Program-made: the position numbers and the translations under genes
Assembly: GCA_007127395.1 (NCBI GenBank)
Contig: SKZL01000133.1
Coordinates: 1 to 13,730, forward strand
DNA: 13,730 nucleotides
Direction: 5' to 3'
From: Balneolaceae bacterium
GTDB taxonomy: Bacteria > Bacteroidota > Rhodothermia > Balneolales > Balneolaceae
Part shown: positions 1 to 7,529 of the stretch, in pieces
How positions within the stretch are numbered: position 1 is the first letter of the stretch
Layout of the letters: every line of letters starts with the position of its first letter
Notes under the pieces: model-generated
The model's input: only the letters and a program-made list of their open reading frames with translations
Database searches by the model: none
Told to the model about the DNA's origin: nothing

Positions 1-162
1 GGTCAATATATCATGATCCTGCCGGAACTGGACACTGTTTTATCCATTACCTCTTCACTATTGGCCAATGCACCTCGCAGATACCAACGCGAAATATTTC
101 AGTTTGTCGGTGATGTCATAATTCCCTTTCTGGAGAGTTATGAAACATCAACAGATATCTGA
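1..162 (+). CDS. C-terminal fragment of a probable serine hydrolase (beta-lactamase family)
   Basis: The gene is cut by the left window edge. Frame 1 is open from base 1 to a TGA at 160-162, giving 53 residues. The fragment begins GQYIMILPELDTVLSITSSL. This resembles the late beta-strand of class C beta-lactamase/esterase-type serine hydrolases, where a Gly-Gly-Gln-Tyr step is followed by a 'hydrophobic-PELD-hydrophobic' strand. It then runs into a final helix with an 'IIPFLES' segment like the usual C-terminal end of these proteins. The catalytic SxxK and YxN motifs would lie outside the window, so neither activity nor substrate can be judged. It points the same way as the downstream methyltransferase, about 110 bp away. 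The assignment rests on one short motif and could be wrong at family level; that it is a coding end is more certain. Confidence 0.5.
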   Translation, partial: GQYIMILPELDTVLSITSSLLANAPRRYQREIFQFVGDVIIPFLESYETSTDI

Positions 163-275
163 TATTAATTCTAAATTCTCACTGTGTTCTATTCTAATGA
201 AAAATCGATGACTTGTAATTACAGTAAGAAACTGTCATCCAGATAAGAAAATCAAACCAATTGAACCGGAGTAAT

Positions 276-794
276 TTGAAGAAACTTACAACCAAACAGA
301 TCTTTGAACGCAACAGAAAACGAACTTCACCGCTTGCAGAGTCATTCATCCTATGGCTACATGATATTCGAAGCATGCATAATGTAGGTGCAGCATTCAG
401 ATCTGCTGATGCTTTTGGAATTCATGAGTTGTGGCTTTCCGGTTTCACACCATTACCACCGCGTCCTGAGATTACAAAAACAGCCATCGGCGCTGAAGAG
501 CATGTGGCCTGGAGAGCCATCGAAAATGAACAGAAAGCGATTAAAGAGTTGAAAGAGAAGGGCTATGAAATCGCGGGGCTGGAACAGACGGATAATAGCA
601 TTATGATTCAAAATTACAGATTGCCGGATAAGCCTGTTTGCCTCATTCTGGGTAATGAAGTGACCGGTATCGATTCTTCTCTTTTGCCAAGGCTCGACAT
701 AGCATTGGAAATCCCCCAATTCGGCATGAAACACTCACTGAATGTATCAGTAGCCGCAGGTGTTGCGCTCTATGCATTCTTTCAAAAATTTTAA
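276..794 (+). CDS. SpoU/TrmH-family RNA 2'-O-ribose methyltransferase
   Basis: A SAM-dependent SPOUT-fold methyltransferase acting on a ribose 2'-OH of tRNA or rRNA in the cytoplasm; the target nucleotide cannot be read from sequence. With the start at 276 it has 172 residues, a minimal catalytic domain without an N-terminal RNA-binding extension. Motif 1 is DIRSMHNVGAAFRSADAFGI (from residue 30, with Arg32 and Asn36). Motif 2 is LGNEVTGID (Gly126-Asn127-Glu128). Motif 3 is IPQFGMKHSLNVSVAAG (Asn156). Together they form the trefoil-knot SAM site. No in-frame ATG lies upstream of the essential motif 1, so the start must be TTG. I chose 276 because GGAG (268-271) sits just before it and the resulting MKKLTT opening matches relatives. 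TTG at 261 would add five residues. The frame is closed by TAA at 225. The family call is very sure; naming it trmH or trmL is not justified. Confidence 0.92.
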   Translation: MKKLTTKQIFERNRKRTSPLAESFILWLHDIRSMHNVGAAFRSADAFGIHELWLSGFTPLPPRPEITKTAIGAEEHVAWRAIENEQKAIKELKEKGYEIAGLEQTDNSIMIQNYRLPDKPVCLILGNEVTGIDSSLLPRLDIALEIPQFGMKHSLNVSVAAGVALYAFFQKF

Positions 795-886
795 GGGTTA
801 AAAATAGAAACAAAGTCTGCAATTTGTCTGCTGATGTTGTAATTTTACAAGTTGTGGTGCAATTTTCCACACAATCTGTTGTTCAG

Positions 887-892
887 TATAAA
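887..892 (+). promoter_or_regulatory. Possible -10 element of the metG promoter, very close to the start codon
   Basis: TATAAA at 887-892 matches five of six positions of the TATAAT consensus. TTTCCA at 864-869 is a weak -35 (four of six) at 17 bp spacing. Transcription would then begin about two bases before the ATG at 901, giving a nearly leaderless message. An imperfect inverted repeat, TGTGG (853-857) with CCACA (867-871), overlaps the -35 and could be an operator. All of this is inferred from motif matching in an AT-rich gap, and chance matches are likely. Confidence 0.3.
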
Positions 893-900
893 TTGATTTT

Positions 901-2931
901 ATGTCTAAACGAATATTGGTTACATCCGCCCTTCCTTACGCAAACGGGCCGATTCATCTGGGGCATCTTGCAGGTGCTTATCTTCCGGCAGATCTCTATA
1001 CCCGCTTTCAGCGTCTGAAAGGAAAAGACATTATACATATCTGCGGTTCGGATGAACACGGGGTTCCAATTACTATTGCTGCAGAAAAAGAGGGTGTTAC
1101 ACCCTGGGAGATCATCGAACGATATCACACCGGAAATAAGAAAGTTTTTGAAAGATTTGGAATAGATTTCGACTTCTACGGTCGAACCAGCTCTGAAACC
1201 CATAAAAAAACATCACAGGAGATCTTCCTGAAACTTCATGAGCAAGGTGTTTTCACAAAAAAGGTTCAGGAGCAGTTGTATGATGAACAAGCTGCCATGT
1301 TTCTTCCCGATCGTTATGTAAAGGGAACGTGTCCGGCTTGTGGCCACCCGGAAGCCTTTGGCGACCAGTGCGAAAAATGTGGATCATCACTCTCTCCAAC
1401 AGATTTGATTGATCCTGTAAGTGCCATTACCGGCAATAAACCAATTATTAAAGAGACCGAACACTGGTTCATACCTCTTGGAGATTTTCAGAGCCGCCTT
1501 ACTGAATGGATTGAAGGCAAAAAAGATTGGAAAACCAATGTAATCGGCCAATGTAAAAGCTGGCTTGATGCCGGTTTGGGCGACCGTGCCGTTACCCGTG
1601 ATCTGAACTGGGGTGTACCTGTCCCGCTTTCTGAAGGTGAGGGTAAAGTCCTTTATGTTTGGTTTGATGCTCCTATCGGCTACATCTCTGCAACAAAAGA
1701 GTGGGCTCAAGAGAAAGGAGAACCGGAGCTTTGGAAAAAATATTGGCAGGACAAAGAGACATCCCTGATCCATTTTATCGGAAAAGACAATATCGTCTTT
1801 CACTGCATTATGTTTCCTGCGACACTGATGCAACATGGTGATTATATTCTTCCGGAAAATGTACCGGCCAATGAATTCCTCAATCTTGAAGGCAGGAAAT
1901 TGAGCACTTCAAAAGGATGGGCCGTTTGGCTGGATGAATATCTGGATGAATTTGAGCCAGACCTCTTGAGGTACGCATTAGGCACCATTCTGCCTGAATC
2001 CAAAGATTCCGATTTCTCCTGGAAAGATTTTCAAGCCAGGGTGAATAGTGAATTGGCAGATATATTGGGTAATTTTATCTTCCGGACTATCAGTTTCACC
2101 GATCGTTTCTTCGATGGCACTATACCCGAGCTGAATAATCCATCCGAACTCGACCTGAATACTCTGAATGAGATAGAAGCTCAGAAAAAAAAGATTGAAC
2201 AATCGTATCAATCATTCAGATTCCGGGAAGCAATTGCTGAAACCATGCATCTTGCCAGAATCGGCAATCGATATTTTACAGAAACTGAACCGTGGAAAAC
2301 ACGCAAGGAGAATCCACAACTCTGTGGTAATACACTTCATGTTTGCCTACAGATTTCAGCTGCACTTTCTTCTCTATTTGAGCCAATTTTGCCAAATAAA
2401 ATGGCTCAACTCAGAAAACAGCTCGGATTAAATCAACCGGTTCAATGGGATCTAATTACATCCAACCTGTTAAAATCAGGGGGAAATATTTTGCAGGGAG
2501 AAATATTGTTTGAAAAAATTGAAGATGAAGTTGTGGACAATCAAATTAATAAACTGAAAGAGCGGTCAGATGAACTCGACACCGCTACCAAAGTGTATCA
2601 GCCTCTAAAAAAGGAGATTAACTTTGATGACTTTGCGGCGCTCGATATTCGTGCCGGAAAAATATTAGCTGCCGAGAAACTCAAGAAATCCAAAAAACTG
2701 CTAAAAATCACCGTAGATCTGGGTTTTGAAACCAGAACAATTTTATCCGGAATCGCTGAATTTTTCAGCCCGGATGACATTATCGGAAAGTCAGTCTGTG
2801 TCGTGGCAAACCTGGCCCCAAAAAAAATGATGGGTATTGAAAGTAATGGAATGATCTTAATGGGAGAAGATAGCAGCGGAAAACTGCACTTCCTCACAAC
2901 AACTGCAGAACCGGGAAGTCCCATCAACTAA
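901..2931 (+). CDS. metG: Methionyl-tRNA synthetase with C-terminal tRNA-binding domain
   Basis: Class I aminoacyl-tRNA synthetase that charges initiator and elongator tRNA-Met with methionine in the cytoplasm. At 676 residues it is almost the length of the E. coli enzyme. The HIGH-type signature is HLGH at residues 19-22, inside PYANGPIHLGHLAGAYLPAD. The connective zinc knuckle has Cys144, Cys147, Cys157 and Cys160, with the usual spacing for the single-knuckle MetRS type. The KMSKS-type loop is KLSTSKG at 333-339. An alpha-helical anticodon-binding domain follows, then a charged linker around 545-570. From about residue 574 there is a Trbp111-like OB-fold (DIRAGKI...VANLAPKKMMGIESNGM) used for dimerisation and tRNA binding. 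The ATG has no Shine-Dalgarno sequence. The GH13 gene starts 8 bp after the stop, so the two are probably cotranscribed. No T-box or SAM riboswitch is visible in the 106 bp upstream. Confidence 0.98.
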   Translation: MSKRILVTSALPYANGPIHLGHLAGAYLPADLYTRFQRLKGKDIIHICGSDEHGVPITIAAEKEGVTPWEIIERYHTGNKKVFERFGIDFDFYGRTSSETHKKTSQEIFLKLHEQGVFTKKVQEQLYDEQAAMFLPDRYVKGTCPACGHPEAFGDQCEKCGSSLSPTDLIDPVSAITGNKPIIKETEHWFIPLGDFQSRLTEWIEGKKDWKTNVIGQCKSWLDAGLGDRAVTRDLNWGVPVPLSEGEGKVLYVWFDAPIGYISATKEWAQEKGEPELWKKYWQDKETSLIHFIGKDNIVFHCIMFPATLMQHGDYILPENVPANEFLNLEGRKLSTSKGWAVWLDEYLDEFEPDLLRYALGTILPESKDSDFSWKDFQARVNSELADILGNFIFRTISFTDRFFDGTIPELNNPSELDLNTLNEIEAQKKKIEQSYQSFRFREAIAETMHLARIGNRYFTETEPWKTRKENPQLCGNTLHVCLQISAALSSLFEPILPNKMAQLRKQLGLNQPVQWDLITSNLLKSGGNILQGEILFEKIEDEVVDNQINKLKERSDELDTATKVYQPLKKEINFDDFAALDIRAGKILAAEKLKKSKKLLKITVDLGFETRTILSGIAEFFSPDDIIGKSVCVVANLAPKKMMGIESNGMILMGEDSSGKLHFLTTTAEPGSPIN

Positions 2932-2939
2932 TTTAACGA

Positions 2940-4916
2940 ATGACAAAAATGAAGTCTCCGCAACCCGGTTTTATTCTATCGGGTGATACAACCAGTTTCT
3001 GCTTTTATTGTCCTGATGCCGAGTCGGTCAGATGTGTTGTCTACGACTCTTATGATTCAAAGAATGGCATTGAACATCCGATGCACATGGATGAGAGTGG
3101 TATGTGGATGCTCACCATTCACGGCAACCTGGACGGTAAATGGTATGGATACCGGGTTTTTTATAACGGTAAAGGATCAACTGATTCTCCATACTATGGC
3201 AAAGTTTTCGCAGATCCCTATAGCAAACATGTAACCGTTAAAAACAACTATCGGCAGGAAGCTCGTTCATACATCTTTCAGGATGATTTTGACTGGGAAA
3301 ATGTACCTCATCAGTTTCCAGATGATATTAGAGATTTGATCATTTATGAAACACATATAAAGGATCTATGTGCACATCCAGATTTAAAAGCTGAAGGCAA
3401 AGGTTTTTACAACAAACTCATTAACAAAGATCATCCCGGTGGTATCTCCTATTTGAAAAAACTGGGTATAAATTGTGTGGAGTTTTTGCCGCTACAAAAA
3501 TTCTCCCCCATAGAACCACCATTTGATACTGTTACACCTGAAGGGTTCCACAACACCTGGAACAGATACTCCGCCAATTACTGGGGGTATATGACCTCAT
3601 TTTTCTTTGCACCTGAAAGTTCATTCGCTTCAGATTTCACAGATAGCTATTCTGGAAAAAGCCCGGCAACTGTTCAGGAGCTTAAGCAGGTAATCAAGAA
3701 TTTCCATAAAGAAGGGATCACAGTATTAATGGATGTAGTGTACAATCATACTTCCCTTTTTGACATGAATCCGCTTACTCATCTGATGCCCGATATTTAT
3801 CTGCGAAAAGATGAGAAGGGCTCACTGTTGAACCGAAGCGGAACAGGAAATGAGTTTAAATCTGAGGAACCGATAGCCCGACAGATGATCATCGACTCGC
3901 TGCTCTATTGGATGGAGGAGTATAAGATTGATGGTTTCCGGTTTGACCTGGCAGCACTTCTGGATAAAAAAACCTGGGACGCCATCAAGAAAAAAATACA
4001 TAAAAAGTTCCCGAAAGCAGTCCTGATCGCTGAACCATGGGGTGGTTACTACTCGCCGGATCACTTCTCCAAACACGATTTGGCCTCCTGGAATGACAGG
4101 ATACGAAACAGCATTAAAGGGTCGAATCCACTGCATGATAAAGGCTTTATTTTCTCTGACTGGCAGCATGAAACTGGTAGAAAAAGAGTTGAAAACATCA
4201 TGAAGGGTACCCTTTATGATGCAGAAGGTGGCCTCTATCAAACTTCTGAGCATAGTGTCAATTACCTTGAGAGCCACGATGGATATACAGTTGCAGACTT
4301 TATACGGATCGGCCTGAATCCGGAATCGCACGATCAGATAATTGAAGACCGTGAAGATCACACCCGGTTAGATAAAAATGAGATGCGTGTGGCTAAGTTA
4401 GCAGCACTTTCACTTTTCTCGGTTCAGGGAACTACGATGATACATGCAGGTCAGGAGTTCGGAAGATCAAAGATAATAGCAGAATCCGATTTTAATGATC
4501 CCAACTGCGGAAAAATGGATCACAATAGTTATGAGAAAGATAATGAAACCAACTGGCTGAATTTTTCTGACCTGAATATTAATCGCAGCTTGTTTGAATA
4601 TTATCAGGGGCTCATAGATATTCGTGTTAATTCACCTGCGCTCAGAAAAAGTAAACCTGAAGAGATCTGTTTTGATCATTTCGGTGACCCCTTGATGCTT
4701 AGCTTCTACATCAGGGGTGAATCAACAGGTGACATTTACGACTACTATATAATTCTGAATGGAAGCAGTCATAATCATGAACAAACTTTACCTCCCGGAA
4801 TCTGGGAAATTATAGCCGATCATCAGGTTTCGTCAGTTCAAACAATAAATGTGATCGATAAAATAGCGGAAGTTCCGGTTCAAAGTGGATTATTACTCAG
4901 AAAGTTGCGTCATTAG
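2940..4916 (+). CDS. GH13 alpha-glucan debranching-type glycosidase (pullulanase/isoamylase-like)
   Basis: A retaining alpha-glycosidase of clan GH-H, 658 residues, with no signal peptide, so it probably acts in the cytoplasm on glycogen or imported alpha-glucans. Residues 1 to about 110 look like a CBM48-type beta-sandwich (FCFYCPDAESVRCVVYD; GKWYGYRVFYNGKG). The TIM barrel starts near YETHIKDL (136-143). The four GH13 regions are present: DVVYNH (265-270), GFRFDLAALL with nucleophile Asp336, IAEPWGG with acid/base Glu365, and ESHD (444-447) with transition-state stabiliser Asp447. NYWGY at 213-217 replaces the YNWGYDP signature of classic type I pullulanases and looks more like isoamylase/GlgX. 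The SGTGNEFKSEEPIARQMIID segment is pullulanase-like. Substrate (alpha-1,6 debranching versus alpha-1,4 or mixed) is therefore uncertain. No other glycogen gene lies nearby. The start ATG (2940) is 8 bp after metG; a second ATG three codons in is a less likely alternative. Confidence 0.88.
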   Translation: MTKMKSPQPGFILSGDTTSFCFYCPDAESVRCVVYDSYDSKNGIEHPMHMDESGMWMLTIHGNLDGKWYGYRVFYNGKGSTDSPYYGKVFADPYSKHVTVKNNYRQEARSYIFQDDFDWENVPHQFPDDIRDLIIYETHIKDLCAHPDLKAEGKGFYNKLINKDHPGGISYLKKLGINCVEFLPLQKFSPIEPPFDTVTPEGFHNTWNRYSANYWGYMTSFFFAPESSFASDFTDSYSGKSPATVQELKQVIKNFHKEGITVLMDVVYNHTSLFDMNPLTHLMPDIYLRKDEKGSLLNRSGTGNEFKSEEPIARQMIIDSLLYWMEEYKIDGFRFDLAALLDKKTWDAIKKKIHKKFPKAVLIAEPWGGYYSPDHFSKHDLASWNDRIRNSIKGSNPLHDKGFIFSDWQHETGRKRVENIMKGTLYDAEGGLYQTSEHSVNYLESHDGYTVADFIRIGLNPESHDQIIEDREDHTRLDKNEMRVAKLAALSLFSVQGTTMIHAGQEFGRSKIIAESDFNDPNCGKMDHNSYEKDNETNWLNFSDLNINRSLFEYYQGLIDIRVNSPALRKSKPEEICFDHFGDPLMLSFYIRGESTGDIYDYYIILNGSSHNHEQTLPPGIWEIIADHQVSSVQTINVIDKIAEVPVQSGLLLRKLRH

Positions 4917-4967
4917 TTTTCGCGGAATATTTTAGGGCAATCATTTTAACCTATAAAGATTATTGAT

Positions 4968-6338
4968 TTGGCTACAACTGACCCAAAACATCGAGGTACC
5001 TGGAACTCAAAAATCGGTTTCATTCTTGCAGCTGCCGGCTCTGCTGTAGGTCTTGGTAATATCTGGGGTTTCCCAACTCAGGTTGCTGACAATGGCGGTG
5101 CGGCTTTTATACTCATCTACCTGATCTGCTGTTTTATCATTGGATTTCCGGTTATGGTAGCAGAACTCACCATCGGCAGAAAGACACAAAAAAATCCTGT
5201 AGGTGCATTTAAAGCCCTGAGTAACGGGAATCCTTTTGTGCCACTGATCGGTTATTGGGGTGTACTCTGCGGAGTGATGATACTCTCTTTTTATGTTGTT
5301 ATTTCGGGTTGGACACTTGCATATGTGTTTGAAGAGTTGTTCTACTTTTTCAATTACGATGCAGCTGCAGCCTATGTAGGAGATCTGGGTAATGGTGTGA
5401 AAAATTCTATTTTCACCCTGTTCTTTATGATATTAACCGTTTTGGTTGTTACTGGTGGCGTCAGTAAGGGTATCGAACGTGCTACCAAATTATTGATGCC
5501 TGTTCTGATCGGTATTCTTTTGATCCTGATCGTCTATATTTTTACACTTGAAGGTGCACGTGAGGGAATCGTCATGTACTTCAGGCCTGATTTCTCTACA
5601 ATCAATCCCGATCTGCTGCTCTCTGCAATGGGTCAGGCATTTTTCTCACTCTCCCTCGGAATGGGTGCATTGATAACTTATGGTTCATATCTGAATAAAA
5701 ACCAAAACATTGTTGAATCTGCTGCCTATGTAACGATATTTGATGTTGGGATTGCAGTAATCGCCGGATTGCTTGTCATTCCCGCTATGTATGTTGCACA
5801 GGCTGGCGGTGTCAATATTATGGACCCTGTTACCGGTGCACTTCACTCCAGTACTACACTGGTATTTGATGTTTTGCCGGAAATGTTTCATAATGTTGGC
5901 GGACTCATTGGTTTGTTATTGGGTGTCACATTTTTCCTTCTTTTAGGGCTCGCTGCTCTAACATCATCCATCTCACTTCTTGAAGTGCCGGTTTCTTATG
6001 TTATTGATGAACACGGCCTGAAACGAAAGAAAGCTGCCTGGATCGTTGGCGGCCTAGTAGGGATTGTCAGTGTTGTCGTATCTTTTGAACTTGGTTTGAT
6101 AGATATATTTGTGAGTATATTTAATGAAGTGGGGTTACCGCTTGGCGGTTTGATGATCTGCCTATTTCTCGGTTATTTTTGGAAAGGTGAAAATGCACTG
6201 CTTGAGATGGAAAATGGGAATGAGGGAGTTTCAAATTCCAGTTTCAGTAAAATCTGGATCATTTTTATTAAATTTATCTCTCCAATATTGATTGCAATTG
6301 TCTTGTTTACCACCATTTGGGGATTAATCAAATCATAA
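4968..6338 (+). CDS. Sodium-dependent transporter of the NSS/SLC6 (LeuT-fold) family
   Basis: Inner-membrane Na+-coupled symporter, probably for an amino acid or related small amine; the substrate is not predictable. It has 456 residues and roughly 11-12 hydrophobic segments. TM1 carries the sodium/substrate unwound motif GSAVGLGNIWGFP (residues 24-36), followed by the family's NGGAAF. TM6 carries GQAFFSLSLGMGALITYGSY, very close to LeuT. The arginine that normally precedes Phe-Pro in TM1 (Arg30 in LeuT, part of the extracellular gate) is Gly34 here. The start is TTG at 4968. The frame is closed by TAA at 4947-4949, and the next internal ATG lies far inside the membrane domain, so a non-ATG start is required. 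It follows the GH13 stop by 51 bp and has no ribosome binding site. A hairpin just after the stop may end its message. Confidence 0.93.
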   Translation: MATTDPKHRGTWNSKIGFILAAAGSAVGLGNIWGFPTQVADNGGAAFILIYLICCFIIGFPVMVAELTIGRKTQKNPVGAFKALSNGNPFVPLIGYWGVLCGVMILSFYVVISGWTLAYVFEELFYFFNYDAAAAYVGDLGNGVKNSIFTLFFMILTVLVVTGGVSKGIERATKLLMPVLIGILLILIVYIFTLEGAREGIVMYFRPDFSTINPDLLLSAMGQAFFSLSLGMGALITYGSYLNKNQNIVESAAYVTIFDVGIAVIAGLLVIPAMYVAQAGGVNIMDPVTGALHSSTTLVFDVLPEMFHNVGGLIGLLLGVTFFLLLGLAALTSSISLLEVPVSYVIDEHGLKRKKAAWIVGGLVGIVSVVVSFELGLIDIFVSIFNEVGLPLGGLMICLFLGYFWKGENALLEMENGNEGVSNSSFSKIWIIFIKFISPILIAIVLFTTIWGLIKS

Positions 6339-6341
6339 AAC

Positions 6342-6360
6342 CCGGTTGTTATCCAATCGG
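6342..6360 (+). terminator. Hairpin directly after the transporter stop codon
   Basis: CCGGTTG (6342-6348) pairs with CAATCGG (6354-6360) as a 7-bp stem with one G-U pair and a 5-base loop. It begins four bases after the TAA of the transporter gene and 40 bp ahead of efp. An A-run precedes it. No T-run follows immediately, so it may be a weak terminator, an mRNA 3'-end stabiliser or an element of the efp leader. Confidence 0.35.
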
Positions 6361-6400
6361 TACAGCAGTATTTTATCAAGAATCAGAAACTTATTTTTTT

Positions 6401-6973
6401 ATGGCTAAAGTTAACACTTCAGATTTCCGAAACGGCATGAACATACGCCTGGATGGAGAAATCTACACAATTGTCGAATTCCAGCATGTAAAACCCGGCA
6501 AAGGCGGTGCGTTTGTCAGAACCAAACTGAAAGGTGTCGAAAATGAGAAAAATATCGATAAAACGTTCAGGTCAGGTGAAAGTGTTGAATCCGTCAGAGT
6601 AGAGCGCCATCCTTATCAATTCCTGTATGCAGATGGTGATATGTTCTATTTTATGCATCAGGAAACTTATGAGCAAATTCCGCTTGAACGATCCAGGGTT
6701 GAACGACCGGAATTTGTGGTTGATGGGTTAATCTGTACATTGGTCGTAGATGTTGAAAGTGAAAAAATACTTTTCGCCCAACCACCTGATCATGTTGAAA
6801 CTGAAGTAGTTGAAACAGATCCCGGTGTCAAAGGTGATACAGCTCAGGGCGGCAGTAAACCGGCAACCGTAGGAGGAGGCGCCGTTATTCAGGTTCCTCT
6901 ATTTATCAATCAGGGAGAAAAAATTAGAGTAGATACCCGTACCGGTGATTATATGGAAAGAGTTAAATCGTAA
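6401..6973 (+). CDS. efp: Translation elongation factor P
   Basis: EF-P binds between the ribosomal P and E sites and promotes peptide bond formation at polyproline stretches. The product is 190 residues, close to the standard length, with the three beta-barrel domains of the family. Domain I contains HVKPGKGGAFVRTKLK, whose tip Lys34 sits where E. coli EF-P carries the beta-lysyl modification. Domain III ends with GGAVIQVPLFINQGEKIRVD and TGDYMERVKS, the usual C-terminus. The start is ATG 6401, giving MAKVNTSDFRNGM, which matches EF-P openings. The frame runs open a further 28 codons upstream into the transporter gene, but that extension looks non-coding. No modification genes (epmA/epmB or earP types) are in the window, so the type of Lys34 modification is unknown. 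It precedes accB by 73 bp, an arrangement known in many bacteria. Confidence 0.97.
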   Translation: MAKVNTSDFRNGMNIRLDGEIYTIVEFQHVKPGKGGAFVRTKLKGVENEKNIDKTFRSGESVESVRVERHPYQFLYADGDMFYFMHQETYEQIPLERSRVERPEFVVDGLICTLVVDVESEKILFAQPPDHVETEVVETDPGVKGDTAQGGSKPATVGGGAVIQVPLFINQGEKIRVDTRTGDYMERVKS

Positions 6974-6995
6974 AATAACCGACGTAAACTTTAAG

Positions 6996-7017
6996 AGGAT
7001 TCAAATTACCGAATCTT
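6996..7017 (+). other. Weak inverted repeat between efp and accB
   Basis: AGGATTC (6996-7002) can pair with GAATCTT (7011-7017) around an 8-base loop, with one G-U pair. It lies in the 73-bp gap between efp and accB. It is AT-rich and has no T-run of note. It could modulate readthrough, but it is near what chance would give. Confidence 0.2.
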
Positions 7018-7046
7018 TCAAAATTAGTAATTAAGACAAGAATGAC

Positions 7047-7523
7047 ATGGATTTAAAACTCGTTAAAAATATCCTAACTCTCATCTCGGAAAGTGACGTT
7101 GATGAGGTATCAATTGAAGAGGGCGGCTTCAAAATAAAAGTTAAAAAACAATCAGAAAGCAACTTGCAAACGGTTCACTATCAGATGCCGGTTCAACAAC
7201 AGCCTGTATCTGCCCCACAAGCAGCTGCACAGCCAGCAACACAAACCGCTTCTGAAACCAAACCATCTGCATCTACCGATGATGGTGAAGTAGTGAAATC
7301 ACCAATTGTTGGCACTTTTTATGAAGCATCATCACCCGACGCTGATCCATTCGTTAAAGTTGGTGATCATGTGAAAAAAGGACAGACTCTCTGCATCGTT
7401 GAAGCGATGAAGATTATGAATGAGATAGAAGCTGAATTTTCAGGCACCATACAGAAAATTGTGGCTGAAAATGGCTCGCCTGTAGAGTTTGACCAGCCTC
7501 TATTCATCATCAAAAAAGATTAA
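7047..7523 (+). CDS. accB: Biotin carboxyl carrier protein of acetyl-CoA carboxylase
   Basis: The biotinylated carrier subunit of acetyl-CoA carboxylase, first step of fatty acid synthesis. It swings carboxybiotin from AccC to the carboxyltransferase. It has 158 residues in three parts. Residues 1 to about 40 are the conserved N-terminal segment ([20 protein letters not shown]). A Pro/Ala/Gln/Thr-rich flexible linker covers about 45-80. The biotinyl domain covers about 82-158, with [10 protein letters not shown] placing the biotin acceptor at Lys122. The 'thumb' sequence [19 protein letters not shown] is present, as in E. coli-type BCCP. The start ATG 7047 has no ribosome binding site. The accC start follows 6 bp after the stop, so the two subunits are surely cotranscribed. 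The carboxyltransferase genes accA and accD are not in the window. Confidence 0.98.
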   Translation: MDLKLVKNILTLISESDVDEVSIEEGGFKIKVKKQSESNLQTVHYQMPVQQQPVSAPQAAAQPATQTASETKPSASTDDGEVVKSPIVGTFYEASSPDADPFVKVGDHVKKGQTLCIVEAMKIMNEIEAEFSGTIQKIVAENGSPVEFDQPLFIIKKD

Positions 7524-7529
7524 GTCTCT

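Noticed and set aside
207..239. GATGAC/GTCATC and ACAGT/ACTGT inverted repeats before the methyltransferase gene
   Set aside because: The two pairings exclude each other, are short, and have no T-run or promoter alignment; chance is sufficient.
795..900. T-box or SAM riboswitch ahead of metG
   Set aside because: The gap is only 106 bp and lacks the T-box sequence and the SAM aptamer core.
824..1018. Small plus-strand frame spanning the metG upstream region, as a leader peptide
   Set aside because: It runs out of frame into metG, has no ribosome binding site and no run of Met codons expected for a regulatory peptide.
883..1203. Minus-strand open frame of 106 codons over the metG start
   Set aside because: It is antisense to the HIGH-motif region and is best explained as a shadow of metG coding bias.
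1387..1836. Minus-strand open frame of 149 codons inside metG
   Set aside because: It is antisense to the conserved MetRS catalytic core and has no family features of its own.
3822..4361. Minus-strand open frame of 179 codons inside the GH13 gene
   Set aside because: It lies wholly over conserved catalytic regions of the GH13 enzyme and its translation shows no recognisable domain.
6317..6400. 28-codon N-terminal extension of the efp reading frame starting at TTG 6317
   Set aside because: It overlaps the transporter 3' end and has no EF-P similarity, while ATG 6401 gives a canonical EF-P opening of standard length.
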